A stretch of 64,000 bases of DNA from Amylostereum areolatum (lineage: Eukaryota; Basidiomycota; Agaricomycetes; Russulales; Stereaceae). The number at the start of each line of letters is the position of its first letter. The stretch's first letter is position 1. The stretch spans positions 1,302,001 to 1,366,000 of the forward strand of contig SAXG01000002.1 in the NCBI GenBank assembly GCA_012932865.1. The letters run 5' to 3'. The notes under the pieces are model-generated. The model was not told the DNA's origin, made no database searches, and saw only the letters and a program-made list of their open reading frames with translations. This document shows positions 1 through 10,800 of the stretch, piece by piece. The translations under genes and the position numbers were made by a program.

Positions 1-95
1 TGCGATGCCGTCTAATATATATGCATACAGTACGCTCATCGACGAGATGCCTTCATTGGGAACCTAAGTAGTGCTGAGTTGTGGAAATGAAAGCG

Positions 96-861
96 ATTCC
101 CGTCACGTGGTTCTCGGGAACCAGACACGATCGCGAAGGAGGGCGTCTACGGTACGCCTCTTATTCACTCCACCATCTCCTGGGCTCGAGCAAAGGCAAA
201 GTCCCAAGCGTTGAAAGCCTGGAGATCCGAATGGGCAGCCCGCCCACACAACAACCTCGCATCAGTTGCACTACGACATCCTCCATCCACCAACCTATCC
301 CCCTTCCATCGCAATTTTGACGGCCCCCGCGACGTACACACCCGCATCATCCAAACCGTCCTTGGCCATGGATTCCGTGGCGACTACTATGCCCGATTCG
401 TTCCCACAGAATCAACTGCCTGCCCGTGCTGCAACGCTCCCATCCAAACCCGAGACCACATTCTTGCCGACTGCCCACTCTTCGAAGACCATCGACACCA
501 CCTCCGCACCGCCTCGCGCACTCTTTCCACCCCCTTCATCCTAGGCACTCAAACCGGTCTGTCGGCCCTCGCCAAGTCCGTCGGTGCAACGCGCGCTTTT
601 GCCAAGGTAGCCCCGATTGAACCTCCCCCCCCTCCCCCCGAACCAGACGACGTGGACCCAGGATAGATTCTATTAGACTACTCTACCATTAACTACATCT
701 CACCCCTCCTACAATACAATGACCCTCATAGAACTTGTCCTACTCATACAACCCGCCTCCCTTCCGCACTACCATACTGCTGCCGCATTTAGTCATAGGT
801 ACTTGACACGGGATATAAATGTATTTAAAAATAAAATAAATAAATAATTCCCATCACGTGG
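96..861 (+). mobile_element. 5'-truncated LINE (non-LTR retrotransposon) with target-site duplication
   Basis: A 15-base direct repeat, differing at one base, brackets the element at 96-110 and 847-861. The first copy is ATTCCCGTCACGTGG and the second has A for G at its seventh base. Between them lie an open reading frame remnant (112-666), a short 3' untranslated part and an A-rich tail of AAATA/AAATAAATA units at about 828-846. A 5'-truncated body, an A-rich 3' end and flanking duplications are the hallmarks of target-primed reverse transcription. No reverse transcriptase domain remains; only the region downstream of it is present. The repeat and tail are seen directly; the insertion mechanism is inferred from them. 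Confidence 0.8.
112..666 (+). pseudogene. C-terminal remnant of LINE ORF2 (zinc-knuckle tail)
   Basis: The frame is open from just inside the left target-site repeat to the stop at 664-666, about 184 codons, with no start codon because the 5' end is lost. It carries the cysteine/histidine motif that follows the RT/RNase H region in many fungal LINE ORF2 proteins: a C-P-C-C cluster, then a D-H-I-L-x-D-C-P block near residues 105-125 of the remnant. It ends in a proline-rich tail. It cannot transpose alone. A host gene is unlikely, given the truncation exactly at the repeat and the A-rich tail behind it. Confidence 0.75.
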
Positions 862-971
862 ACCCGTACGACGCGCCGGAAATTTCTTGATCGAACTCAA
901 CATTGCAGAACTTCGACTCTTTCCTTCATCTTCTCTCTATACCTCCCAGTCACGGACGATACCCTTGCACT

Positions 972-2218
972 ATGAACTACTCGCTAGATGGAAGGTCTCT
1001 CAAGCTTGATACGCGCGCCGACATCGAACCCTATCTGCGCGAGATTGACCCATCCAACCTCGAAGAAATCCACCTCGGTGGGAACACCATCGGTGTAGAA
1101 GCAGCGCGGGCACTTGCAGAGACTCTTCAGAAGGCATCCAAACTTAAGGTAATATCGATCGATTGGACTCCTCCCACTCAGCTAATGCGCACGACAAACC
1201 CAAGGTCGCCGATTTCGCAGACATCTTCACTGGTCGTCTGATCAGCGAGATCCCACTTGCACTCTCCGCGCTCTGCGACGCGCTCATAGACAAACAGCAA
1301 CTTGTCGAGATCAATCTTTCAGACAACGCTTTCGGAGGCCGCTCCGTCGACCCAATCGTTCCCTTCTTAACACAAAATCGCGCCTTCCAAGTCCTCAAGT
1401 TGAACAACAATGGCCTCGGACCGGCAGGCGGCACCGTCATCGCTGAAGCCTTGCGCACCTCAGCCGAGCTCAGCAAGAAGGAGGGCAGAACCAGCAACCT
1501 ACGAACCGTTATCTGCGGTCGGAATCGTCTCGAGAACGGCAGCGCAGATGCGTGGGCAGCCGCATTTGCCGCGCATGGCACTCTCCAAGACGTCCGTATG
1601 CCACAGAATGGCATCCGAATGGAAGGCATCACTGCTCTCGCCGGTGGTCTGGCTGCCAATGCCAAGCTGGAACACCTCGACCTCCAAGACAACACATTCT
1701 CGCAGGCCGGAGAGCAAGCCTTCGCCAAATCACTTCCACTGTGGCCCGCTCTCCACACACTCAACTTCTCCGACTGCGTGCTCTCAGACGAAGGAGGAGA
1801 AGTTCCCCGAACAATCGAGGTACTCGCCCAGGGCTCGAACCCCGCGTTGCGAAATTTGTTCTTACAGAACAACAACCTCGACTCCAAGACAGCTGCCGTG
1901 CTCGCGGGTGGCATTGGCACACACCTCAAGGCCGTCACCCGGATCGAGTTCCAGTGGAATGAGGTGGAAGAAGACGACGAGGATGTGCAGACACTAGCGG
2001 ATAATATGACGGCGAGGGGTGGCAAGTTCTTGTTGGAAGATGAAGACGAGGATGCGACCGACGTAGACGCAGCTGATGAGGAGCTCGACGAACCAGCTGT
2101 TCCCGCACCAGCATCGGATGTAGTCGAGGATGAAGCGAAAGCAGAGAAGGCAGCAGCAGACAAAGCAGCAGATGATCTCGCCGATATACTTGGGAAGGTA
2201 TCGTTGGACAAGGCGTAA
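972..2218 (+). CDS. RNA1: Ran GTPase-activating protein (RanGAP1/Rna1)
   Basis: Two exons (972-1148 and 1205-2218) separated by a 56-nt intron give about 396 residues, the usual fungal length. The protein is a run of leucine-rich repeats with L-x-x-I/L-x-L-x-x-N units, starting around residue 30. It contains the family block A-D-F-A-D-I-F-T-G-R right after the splice, which supports the AAG acceptor at 1202-1204. The C-terminus is strongly acidic (runs of E and D from about residue 310), as in Rna1 proteins. RanGAP stimulates GTP hydrolysis by Ran in the cytoplasm and so sets the direction of nuclear transport. The start at 972 gives the standard short N-terminus before the first repeat. No frame break is seen. 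Confidence 0.93.
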
Positions 2219-2386
2219 CTGACGAGCATCGAACTCGAAACTTTGCAGTCTGTCTTCAATTTTTGTATTTACTTTTCATTGGGGTCAACGAACCATGGAG
2301 CAGATATCATAACACGAGTGTAGCATTCGTTGTACTGTACATGTGGAAAGGCAAAGTTAGCGCGTCACAAATTTATATAAGTAGCT

Positions 2387-3634
2387 TCAACGCTTGTTTT
2401 TCACGACCCAACGACCCTCCGCCCCTTCCTTTTGGCTGATTTCCTCCTTTTCTTCCCTGACTTTTAGCCACGCGTCGAGCGCCATCCCCGAAACCTCGGG
2501 AAGGAGAAGCTGGCGTGTAAGCCAGGTCCGAGTGTCTGCTACAGGAAGGCCAAACTCGTGATATGCGCTTCGCAGGATACGCCAAGAAGCTTGGCGAGAC
2601 AGGTCGCGAATGGCTTCAAGAAGAGATTCTACGGCAAGGCCATGCAGTGGAGGAATCGTAGACTGGACGTTGTCTATTGTCTTCTGAGGGATAATGGTAG
2701 TAGGTCTTCTACTTGAGCAAGTTGAGCTCTCCTGGGAGAGCTGGAGGGGTTCATTCCTATGCAGTGAGCGGGCAACGCCTTTGATCCACAAGTCCAGAGC
2801 ATGAGATAGACGGCATGATGGCAGTATCTCACGACATTTATCGTAGAATGCCTGTTGAGAGGGGTGGTGGGCGAGTAAAGAGTGTAACAGGGCGAGGAGG
2901 ACCGTCCACTGAGATGGTGTCTTCTTCGAGGTAGCATATAGGTCCGGTAATAAATGAGATAAGATGGATATGGTTTGATTGGAGGAAGAGAAGATGACGG
3001 AGAGATGGAGTGAGGTTTCATATACTGCAAAAGCAGGTCGAGACTATGTTAGCCACGCGAAAGAAGAAAGCACACCTTCAACGGCGAAGTCGTCTTGCCG
3101 TTTGGAAGAGGAGATCCCCTCTCTGAGTTTTCCTGTGGAAGAGATCATAGATAAGAAGAGGGCGCAAGGCATTGCAACTCGACGCACGAAACATAATTAA
3201 AATGTTTCCTTCCATTTCAACACGTGTTCTCTCTGCGTTTGCATCCAGACAAATCCCCTCCGTCCGATATTGCTTCCAATACCCCTGAAGCTATACAGTT
3301 GAAGGGTGTGAGCTGATGTCTTACAGGCAACGGGAACACCCACTTTTTCCTGCACGAAACCACGATACTCTTCCTGTACGGAAGCATTCTTCAACCTGAC
3401 AACATGTATTGTCATCGCGATCGACCCCACGACGTGTTGATGTACAAAAAACACTCACGTATCGCCGTCCTTTTCCAAACCACTGCTACGACTAACAGAT
3501 GCAATAAATTCAAAGTTACGTCCTCGTTCATCTGCAGGGGCCACAAGTCCACGTCCGCGTCCTCGCCCGCGTCGCCACGGAACGGTGCTCTCTTGTATGG
3601 GGCGAGGTTGAATCTTTTGACCTCTAGGCGGCAT
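2387..3634 (-). CDS. Conserved helical protein with RG-rich N-terminus, possibly SAC3/GANP-like
   Basis: I can build five exons in one consistent frame: 3634-3459, 3395-3344, 3290-3224, 3132-3076 and 3024-2387, about 329 residues, with introns of 51-91 nt. The N-terminus is rich in Arg-Gly (R-G-R-G-R-G-R-G near residue 23). The middle has a tryptophan-tyrosine rich helix (Y-W-K-Q-Y-R) and a segment around F-A-V-E-V-Y-E-T. That segment recalls the V-E-V-Y-E-x-H-A-R block of SAC3/GANP (THP3/LENG8) proteins, which act in mRNA processing and export. The resemblance is weak and covers one short motif, so the family call is tentative. The C-terminal half is helical and ends in a charged Lys/Glu tail. 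It is transcribed toward RanGAP. Confidence 0.55.
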
Positions 3635-3983
3635 TGTGGCGATGGAGGGATGCGATTGGAACGGTTGAAAAGCTTCAAACGGTTGCTCGCCTTACGGATT
3701 AGATAAGCGAGCCAAACAGCGAGAGTGGTGTCACCCAATCCACGACCAGTACAGTGTACACGTCGTTGAGCATCCCGCACGACTCACGAGCCATACATCT
3801 AGGTGCGTGGGCCTAGAGGCCGACGGTGACGCGGTGACGACTCATATTTACAGCGATGTAACAGACATTTAGAAGCAATCTTCGTACCTTGACCAGTATT
3901 CCTACTACGCTGCAAGTTTCATCCAATTTCCAGTTGACATCGTTGGATCTTCCGCCTCCATAGCCTCAGAAATACATTCAAAG
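3635..3983. promoter_or_regulatory. Divergent intergenic promoter region
   Basis: This 350-base spacer separates the start of the minus-strand helical protein from the start of the plus-strand DUF3605 gene, so it must hold both promoters. I see no clear TATA box or repeat in it. Confidence 0.4.
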
Positions 3984-5086
3984 ATGACTTTGGATAGTGT
4001 TCATGGTGTGACCGACATCACCCTCTCGCCGGATACTGTGCCCCTTGGCGAAGGCCCTCCAACGAAGGAACAGATGCTCGTCTACTACCCGGCAAAGTTC
4101 ACCTGGAAGCAGATCAAGACTTTTGTCAACTCGGGGTGCGTCAATCAATGTGACTTCGTGCTCGCTGGCCAATCATCAGTCTGCTAGCGACCTAGGCCTG
4201 CTAAAGCGCTCTCGCACTCTCCAGAAACGTTACGACGCATGGTCCGTAGGGATCAAGGAGGAGTATGGCTCGATGGGTCAGTGACCGTCGTGATTATGCC
4301 ACGAACTTTGAGCTGATAGGTGCTTCAGTGAACTATCTTCTTAGCTACCGCCTCCAGTGGGGCAAGCCAGACACGCTTTCGAATCTGCCATCTAGGTTGG
4401 ACCTCCCTAGAGACGTGCATGGTCTCAGCACCGAACCGAAAAACGGGATGACTTCCAATGGCATACGCCACCAAGCATCAATACCTACCGTTCCTCCTGA
4501 CGCACCCATATATTTCACTGCGGACATCCGACCTGAGCTCATCAGTATCATCCAAAACGATTGGCCTTACTCTGGTGAGCTTTCTGCCCGATCAAACTTG
4601 GAAACCTTCGTCTCACAGAGTATCAAGTCCCTGCAAACATTGAACATACGCTCATATGGACAGTCGTTTCCATTCTGCCTTCCCTATATCCCCTCGGCGA
4701 TCAAGCCCCGCCTCCACCAAGACGGCCTCTGGGGTTTCACGGGGTATCCCACCTAACTCTCCACCCCCTTCTCCCTCCCTTCTTTCCAACTGCCTCCCAG
4801 CCCTCGCAGAGTGGGGAGTTACAGAGGACAAGCTTGTACGCAGCGCTGAAAGGAAACGAGGATGAAGAGCGAGCAGTGAGAGAGGTCGGGAAGGAAATAC
4901 AGACTTTCGTTAAGAAGAGATGGGATGAAGAGGAATGGGAGACAGCATGGTTCGTCAACCCTCCGGTGAGCTGATTATTTGAAGGTGATGCACTCTGAGT
5001 CGCAGTGCTGAGCAATGTTGTAGCGGTTACAAAGCGTGCCCGGACTGGCGCATATCCACGTCTTCGCTCGTTACAAAAGATATTGA
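3984..5086 (+). CDS. DUF3605 family protein
   Basis: Five exons fit one frame: 3984-4135, 4188-4276, 4329-4574, 4628-4965 and 5024-5086, giving 295 residues. Splicing restores the family's signature: F-T-W-K-Q-I-K near residue 40, then a charged helix ending K-R-Y-D-A-W, then Y-L-L-S-Y-R-L-Q-W. The C-terminal block is W-F-V-N-P-P followed by H-I-H-V-F-A-R-Y, the usual end of DUF3605 proteins. A proline-rich insert sits between about residues 205 and 250. The function of DUF3605 is unknown; it is common in ascomycetes and basidiomycetes. Two acceptors are not CAG (TAG at 4185-4187, AAG at 4625-4627) but are required by the conserved frame. Confidence 0.85.
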
Positions 5087-5580
5087 GGCTTTCAAGGGCG
5101 TATGTCAGGGTTGTCGCTGAACCCATAGATCATCATCAGACTGTCTCGAAGTCGACACTTCATTGGAGGAACGGCTCACCTGTCCTTCCTCTGCTTGTTA
5201 TATCCTTATTCGTCTTTCAGCGGATGGTCGTAGAACGATTACCAAGCCTTCGTCTGCTGAGTGTGTAAAATCGATTTTTCCTCCAAGACGAGTTCGGGTA
5301 AGAGGTCGGTCTTCGGCGTTCATAAGCATCATCGAGCTTGCTCACACATCAAGTACAGGCGCTGTGCACAACTGTATCGATACCATGCGAGATATTGCCG
5401 GTGGACTTTCTGAGCTCGTGAGACTGGTCCTTTGTCATGTTCGCGTTCAGGACGCATGCTCGTGACCGTTCTCTAGGACGCATTTCACATGTCTAGTATG
5501 GCAGGGCCAAAAAACTACTTATAACACCGACAGCTTTGAACACCATCCCCTAATTATCCCCGTTTCCTTTTATCCACATC

Positions 5581-7806
5581 ATGTCTCAGGACACTCCTTC
5601 TGTCGCCATTTTTTCTCCGTGGCAGGTGGTGGCCAAAGCCAAACAAGGTGCAGTCTACAGCAAGATCCCGTCCCAATGGCGCATCGATGACATCCCGGAC
5701 GCTAACGAGATGCGAGACGCGTCAAAGTATCCGAGGACATTAATGAGCCCGCGTGCGCACGAGATCACGGAAACAATTGATGCCTACACACTTCTATCCA
5801 AGATTGCGACTGGCGAGTATTCCGCCGTGGAAGTGACAGAAGCTTTTTGCCACCGCGCGGCTATCGCCCACCAAGTTGTACGTCCCTTTCTTCAAGCTTG
5901 TCTCAGGCCACTCGTCTGACACCATTCAAATTTGATTGTCAGGTCAATGCCCTCTCCGAGATCATGTTTGAAGAAGCTTTATCTCGCGCCCGGGAGCTTG
6001 ACGAGTACTACGCTACATACAAGAAGACTGCGGGTCCACTTCACGGCCTGCCTGTCTCTCTCAAAGACTCGTTCCGCGTCAGAGGAACCAACGCGGCGAT
6101 TGGCCTGGTCGGGCTCGTCGACGAGCTGGATACCCCCGATACAGAGTCGTTCGTAGTCAAGGAACTACGCGAACTTGGTGCCATCATTTATGTGAAAACA
6201 ACCGTACCTATGGGGTCCAACGTCAGTGCAATGGCACACATGAACATAGACTTTCCTCATGTTGACTATTCATTCGCAGCACATCGACACGAGCAATAAC
6301 GTCACTGGAATAACATACAGCCCGCGCAACAGACTGATGTCCGCCGGTGGATCATCCGGAGGTGAGTGTCCTTGTGACTCCACTGTCGAACATTGTCTTA
6401 CAAGCAATTGCATCGCTGCAGGGGAAGGCGCGTTGATTAGCATGCACGGCAGTATCGTGGGGGATAGGTACTGACATCGGTATATCCTCCGCCTTCATAG
6501 CTCTGTCATTCGACCTCTGACCTGAGAACTCAACAGGCGCGTCTAGTCGTCTCCCGGCAGCGTTCAATGGAATTTATGGGCTAAAGCCTTCTCAAGGTCG
6601 ATTCCCTTACATGGGGACGAGAGACATGGTGTGTGTTCGCGAGTATCACATGCTCTATCTATCGCCTAACCACGCGTGCAGATTATTGGCAACGATGCCG
6701 CGCCCTTTGTCGTCGGCCCCATGGGTACGACAGTAGCAAACCTCAAGCTCATGGCAGAGTCCCTCCTTCATCGACAACCTTGGTTGCACGACCCCAAGGT
6801 CATAGAACTTCCATGGCGTTCTTCGGAATACGACGATACCTTTGCGCGTGGTGAGCGCGGGGGCCTGGTACTTGGAATGCTGATGTTCGACGGTGTGATC
6901 ATGCCTCATCCTCCAGTACTTCGTGCTATTAAGGAACTGAAGGAGAAACTGGAAGCCGCTGGGCACGAGGTATGCTCATGTTCGAATTGCGAATGCGTCG
7001 TGGAGTAAGTATGACTTTACAGGTTATTGACTGGACTCCTCCCCCTCATGCAGAAGCCACCGAGATTATGGTATGCCACCTGTGGATAGATAGTCTCCAA
7101 CCCTGACGTGCATGTTCACATAGATGACTTTCCTCCAAGCAGATGGGAGAAACACCATACATTCAATCCTTGCTCGCGCTGGCGAACCACCTGTGAAGGC
7201 AACTGTCGACGTTATTGGCACGAAGCCCGGAAACCCCGTCTCCGTACTGGACCTCTGGAATGCGAACACCAAGAGATACACATACCAAACGAAGTATGCA
7301 CATTTTGGAACAACACGAACAAGGTCACAAAGTCTGGACAAGTTGTCGACGCCGTAATCTTCCCAACGTATCCGGGGGCTTCATTCCGACCAGGAAATGG
7401 GCTTTACTTTGGTTTGCGCAGCGCATTGTATGTCAAACATTCTGTACTAATGAACCGATGACAGGATACACCATGCCCACAAACCTGTTGGACTACAGTT
7501 CTGTGGTCATCCCAGTATCACAGGGTGGACAAACTCAAAGATCACAGAGCAATCAATCATACGCCTGTCAACGATCTCGATAAACTCATCCAGTCTCACT
7601 GTAAGTGGTTTCACTGGTCCTGATTTAGTAGGTCTCTTACCAGCTCGGCCTGTCTAGACGACCCGGAAGAGTTCGATGGCTCGCCTATTGGCTTGCAGAT
7701 CATGGGCCGTAGGCTACAGGAAGAGAAAGTACTTGCGCTAGCGGCTGTCATTGATCGCCTTGCCAGCAATCCTTTGATATCTCCGGCAAAAAACTCCAAC
7801 TTGTAA
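5581..7806 (+). CDS. Amidase signature family protein (acetamidase/fatty-acid amide hydrolase type), frame interrupted
   Basis: Ten exons can be traced: 5581-5877, 5943-6221, 6280-6361, 6422-6479, 6537-6628, 6682-6969, 7023-7070, 7124-7411, 7465-7600 and 7658-7806. The amidase signature is clear. The catalytic lysine lies in L-H-G-L-P-V-S-L-K-D, the Gly/Ser loop is A-G-G-S-S-G-G-E, and the Ser nucleophile region follows as T-D-I-G-A-S-S-R. Members hydrolyse small or fatty acid amides. Three single-base breaks interrupt the frame: an extra G in the G-run at 6459-6463, a missing T in the T-run at 7303-7306, and an extra base at about 7518-7525. All conserved blocks survive around them, so they may be sequencing errors instead of decay. 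If they are real, this is a recent pseudogene. Confidence 0.8.
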
Positions 7807-10800
7807 TTTACTTTCTGTCGCACTCCAATTCTTCTTGTCATATATTCTGACAGGGCCTAGAGCGCCATGTCTAGACGCGATCTGTGAAGTGCTATGTAAG
7901 CATTGCTGGAACTCTGACGCCGCTGGATCACCTTAGACCACCGTGACACCAGCACAAATACCCTAGGCTATAGTTGCTTTTGATCTCAACCACGCTTACG
8001 ACGACCTCGACCGCGCCCAGATTCATCAACTAAGTACGACGCTCGCATCGGCACACCGACAGTGCTCTCCACTTGCAACCCGGTCTTGATCTTGCCTGCT
8101 CAGGGGTCAGGGTTTGGGCCACATGTCTTCTATATTTGCATATTGTCAAGGCTCCGTGCATTTGTCAGGACAGATTTCCACACACAGTACGTGCGTACAA
8201 TGTCTGCAAGTTTCCCGTCTTTCTTATCTTGCGGTTATTACTTACCATCATGGGCACATGTATCGTGTTATATTGTACGTGCTCAGGGGTTGTTTTTCAA
8301 GTACGTTCGGGCTCATACAGCCATATCGGCAAGTGCTTGCGACTCTGGCCAAGTGCCCACCATCCCCACTGTCGTTACAACACCCCTCTTCGAACAAACT
8401 GTGCTAGTGTATGGCATGTGCTCAGTCTGTTCGCTTCACACACCGCTATACTTCCTGTCCAGAAGACCCGGTATTCCCCGTCCTCTCGCTATTCCACTCA
8501 CTTGTGGCTTTGATGCAATTCGGGGGGCGCTCATGACCCCATCCGCGGCCTTCGTGTTCTATCCGAGCGCTTGGTCGAGCATAAGTAGGCTTGCAGATGA
8601 TCACGCTTCGCAGTTTCGAAGCATCCTTCCAGATCGCTCCCCACGTTCATGAGAATTTTGTCTGCCGTCGAGAAGACCACAGACATCCAAATTGTGTTTC
8701 TGTCGTGTCTATTTATAGGTGTCGAGGCGTTCGCCGAGCCTATGGGGTGCACAGGCGCTTGTACCCCGCACGATATCGAACCTTGAAGCTGGCATTGCTA
8801 CGGCATGGAGTAAAGAAGGCACCTCGTTGAATTGGTGTTGGTCTTCTGCGTTGACGCTCGAACTCCCCGCATTCGCGAATCGCCGCTCCCATAGTGGCCG
8901 TTCTATGCGAGCGATTGAATCACTTCCGTGAATATGATATGAATGGCCTTGCGGGTATGAGCGCGGATGGAAATGAACGTCTCAGAGAGCACGTAGGCAT
9001 GCACCTGTACGTAAGTAACATACAGTGCGTCCTCGTCTTCGGACAAGGCGATGCCAGAATCGAACGTTGCTGATGTTGTGCTAATGTATACCGTGACTGC
9101 CGACATCACCACTAACCATCGAGCAGACGCTCGGTCAGCCAAAGGTGTTATGGGATATCGTGCGCGACGTGCTGGTCAGGTTTGTGAAGCATGTCCTAGG
9201 ACCGAGCCGTGTCTGAGAGATAGATGGTTAGTCAAACCCTGCAGGAGCCACAACGACGGAACGAAGGATAGTGGGAGATGGTGACAGTGAATCTACGACA
9301 ATAGATTCGGCTCGCCGCATCATCGATCCGACTGCTCGAGCAGCCCCATATGCCCATCTGAACAATGCCGTACAAGTTCACCACCGTCGTGATACTGGCC
9401 TGATGTGATAGAAAGGGGCCAAAAATGTCGAAGCACCAGCGCTTTCCCGAGGCGTACAGCGAAGTGCACGCAAAGTGCATGAGGCGCGAGTCCTGGCGAG
9501 GGCTATGCCGACAAAGTCGGGTGGAGGGGTTTGAACGGGAGACAAGTCCCTCGTCTCCCAGACATAGATTCGGCGAGGCCTCGCATAGGGAATCGTGGAA
9601 GGGAACCACATCTTTCTGACCGTACACCGTGTTCCGCGCGCGTCCACAGCCCCCAGCGCTTTTGCGATAGCACATACGAAAGGCGCACACGCCACACGAA
9701 AGAAACGGCAGCAGCCAACCAATTCCAAACCCAAAACATTCGACGGGGACTTCGCGCGTCGGCGTCAAAACCCAGGTTCCACAGGCCCTCCGGCTCCCTG
9801 CCGATTATCGGTAGTCACCGTGAGCGGCCCTGCGAGAGCAACGGCAAGGTGTGACTCTGCACAAGTGATCAAGTTCCTCTCATCACGGACAGACCTGTCT
9901 GGGACAGCACTTCGGACCGACATCGCACACCGGGGGAAGAGATACCACAACTGGATGAGAACGCTCACCAGGGACGACCCAATCCGATTGCCAACCCCGG
10001 GCCCCTAAACCCCTGCAAAACCCTCCGTGCCCTGCCTTTCCCGCCGTCCTTCCTCGCGCATCTTTTGCCTGTGACTCCCATGACGCAGTGTACCGACCCG
10101 GGGAAACGTCGTAGCCTTGAAGAAGACTTGCTATCACCGGGCAGCGCGGCACAATGAACGACGATCGATGTCTGGGGATTGCTAGTCAGAAACCCGTTTC
10201 GAGAGCGTCCGAGCCGATCGCAACGCGTTACGCAAGGCGCGGCGACACGAAACGTGCGAGCGGCTGTGTTAAGGCGGTCTTCACAGTTCACATGCGCGTC
10301 ACCAGGAATCCACGCGCCGGAATTTTGCGGCCTCGCCTTCGCACGGCGCAAGGCGCAAGGTGATACTCGAGGAGGGGAACGAGGATCGAGGGGAACGATG
10401 TGTGGTGGGGGTGTTCGGCGGAGCGCTGGGGAGTATCCGAGCATACAGTCGCTGTGTGAACGCGTCGGAAGCCGGGGCGAGCAGAGGGCGCGTAAGGGGA
10501 TGAAGACGCTCGTGTTCAACGGGGGAGTGTGCCGGAGAACGCGTCCCAAGGGAGGGAAGGTGCGCAACGCCCGCCGCCAACACGGTAGGTTAGGCGCCCC
10601 GTCGGTGCGGGACGTTACGGCATCCAGCATTCGAACGCGGGTGCGCAAAGAGCCGGCTAGACAAGACGATGTCACATCGGCGACTAAGACCGTGTTGTAC
10701 GCTGGCGGGTGCTTCGCTGCTTGGACGCCGGGGGTCGGGATCGGCTGTTGTGCGTCGTTGGCCGCCCTTGACAGTGACCGACGGCATCCGGATTTGGTAT

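Noticed and set aside
1144..2259. 371-codon minus-strand open frame
   Set aside because: It is antisense to RanGAP, is Ser/Ala-rich as expected from the complement of acidic codons, and has no motif.
5163..5465. 100-codon plus-strand frame after the DUF3605 gene
   Set aside because: No motif, no splice partners, and it lies in the 3' flank of a complete gene.
8062..8652. Plus-strand frame with hydrophobic stretches
   Set aside because: Cys/Ser/Tyr-rich composition looks random, three overlapping frames are open at once, and there is no splice continuation.
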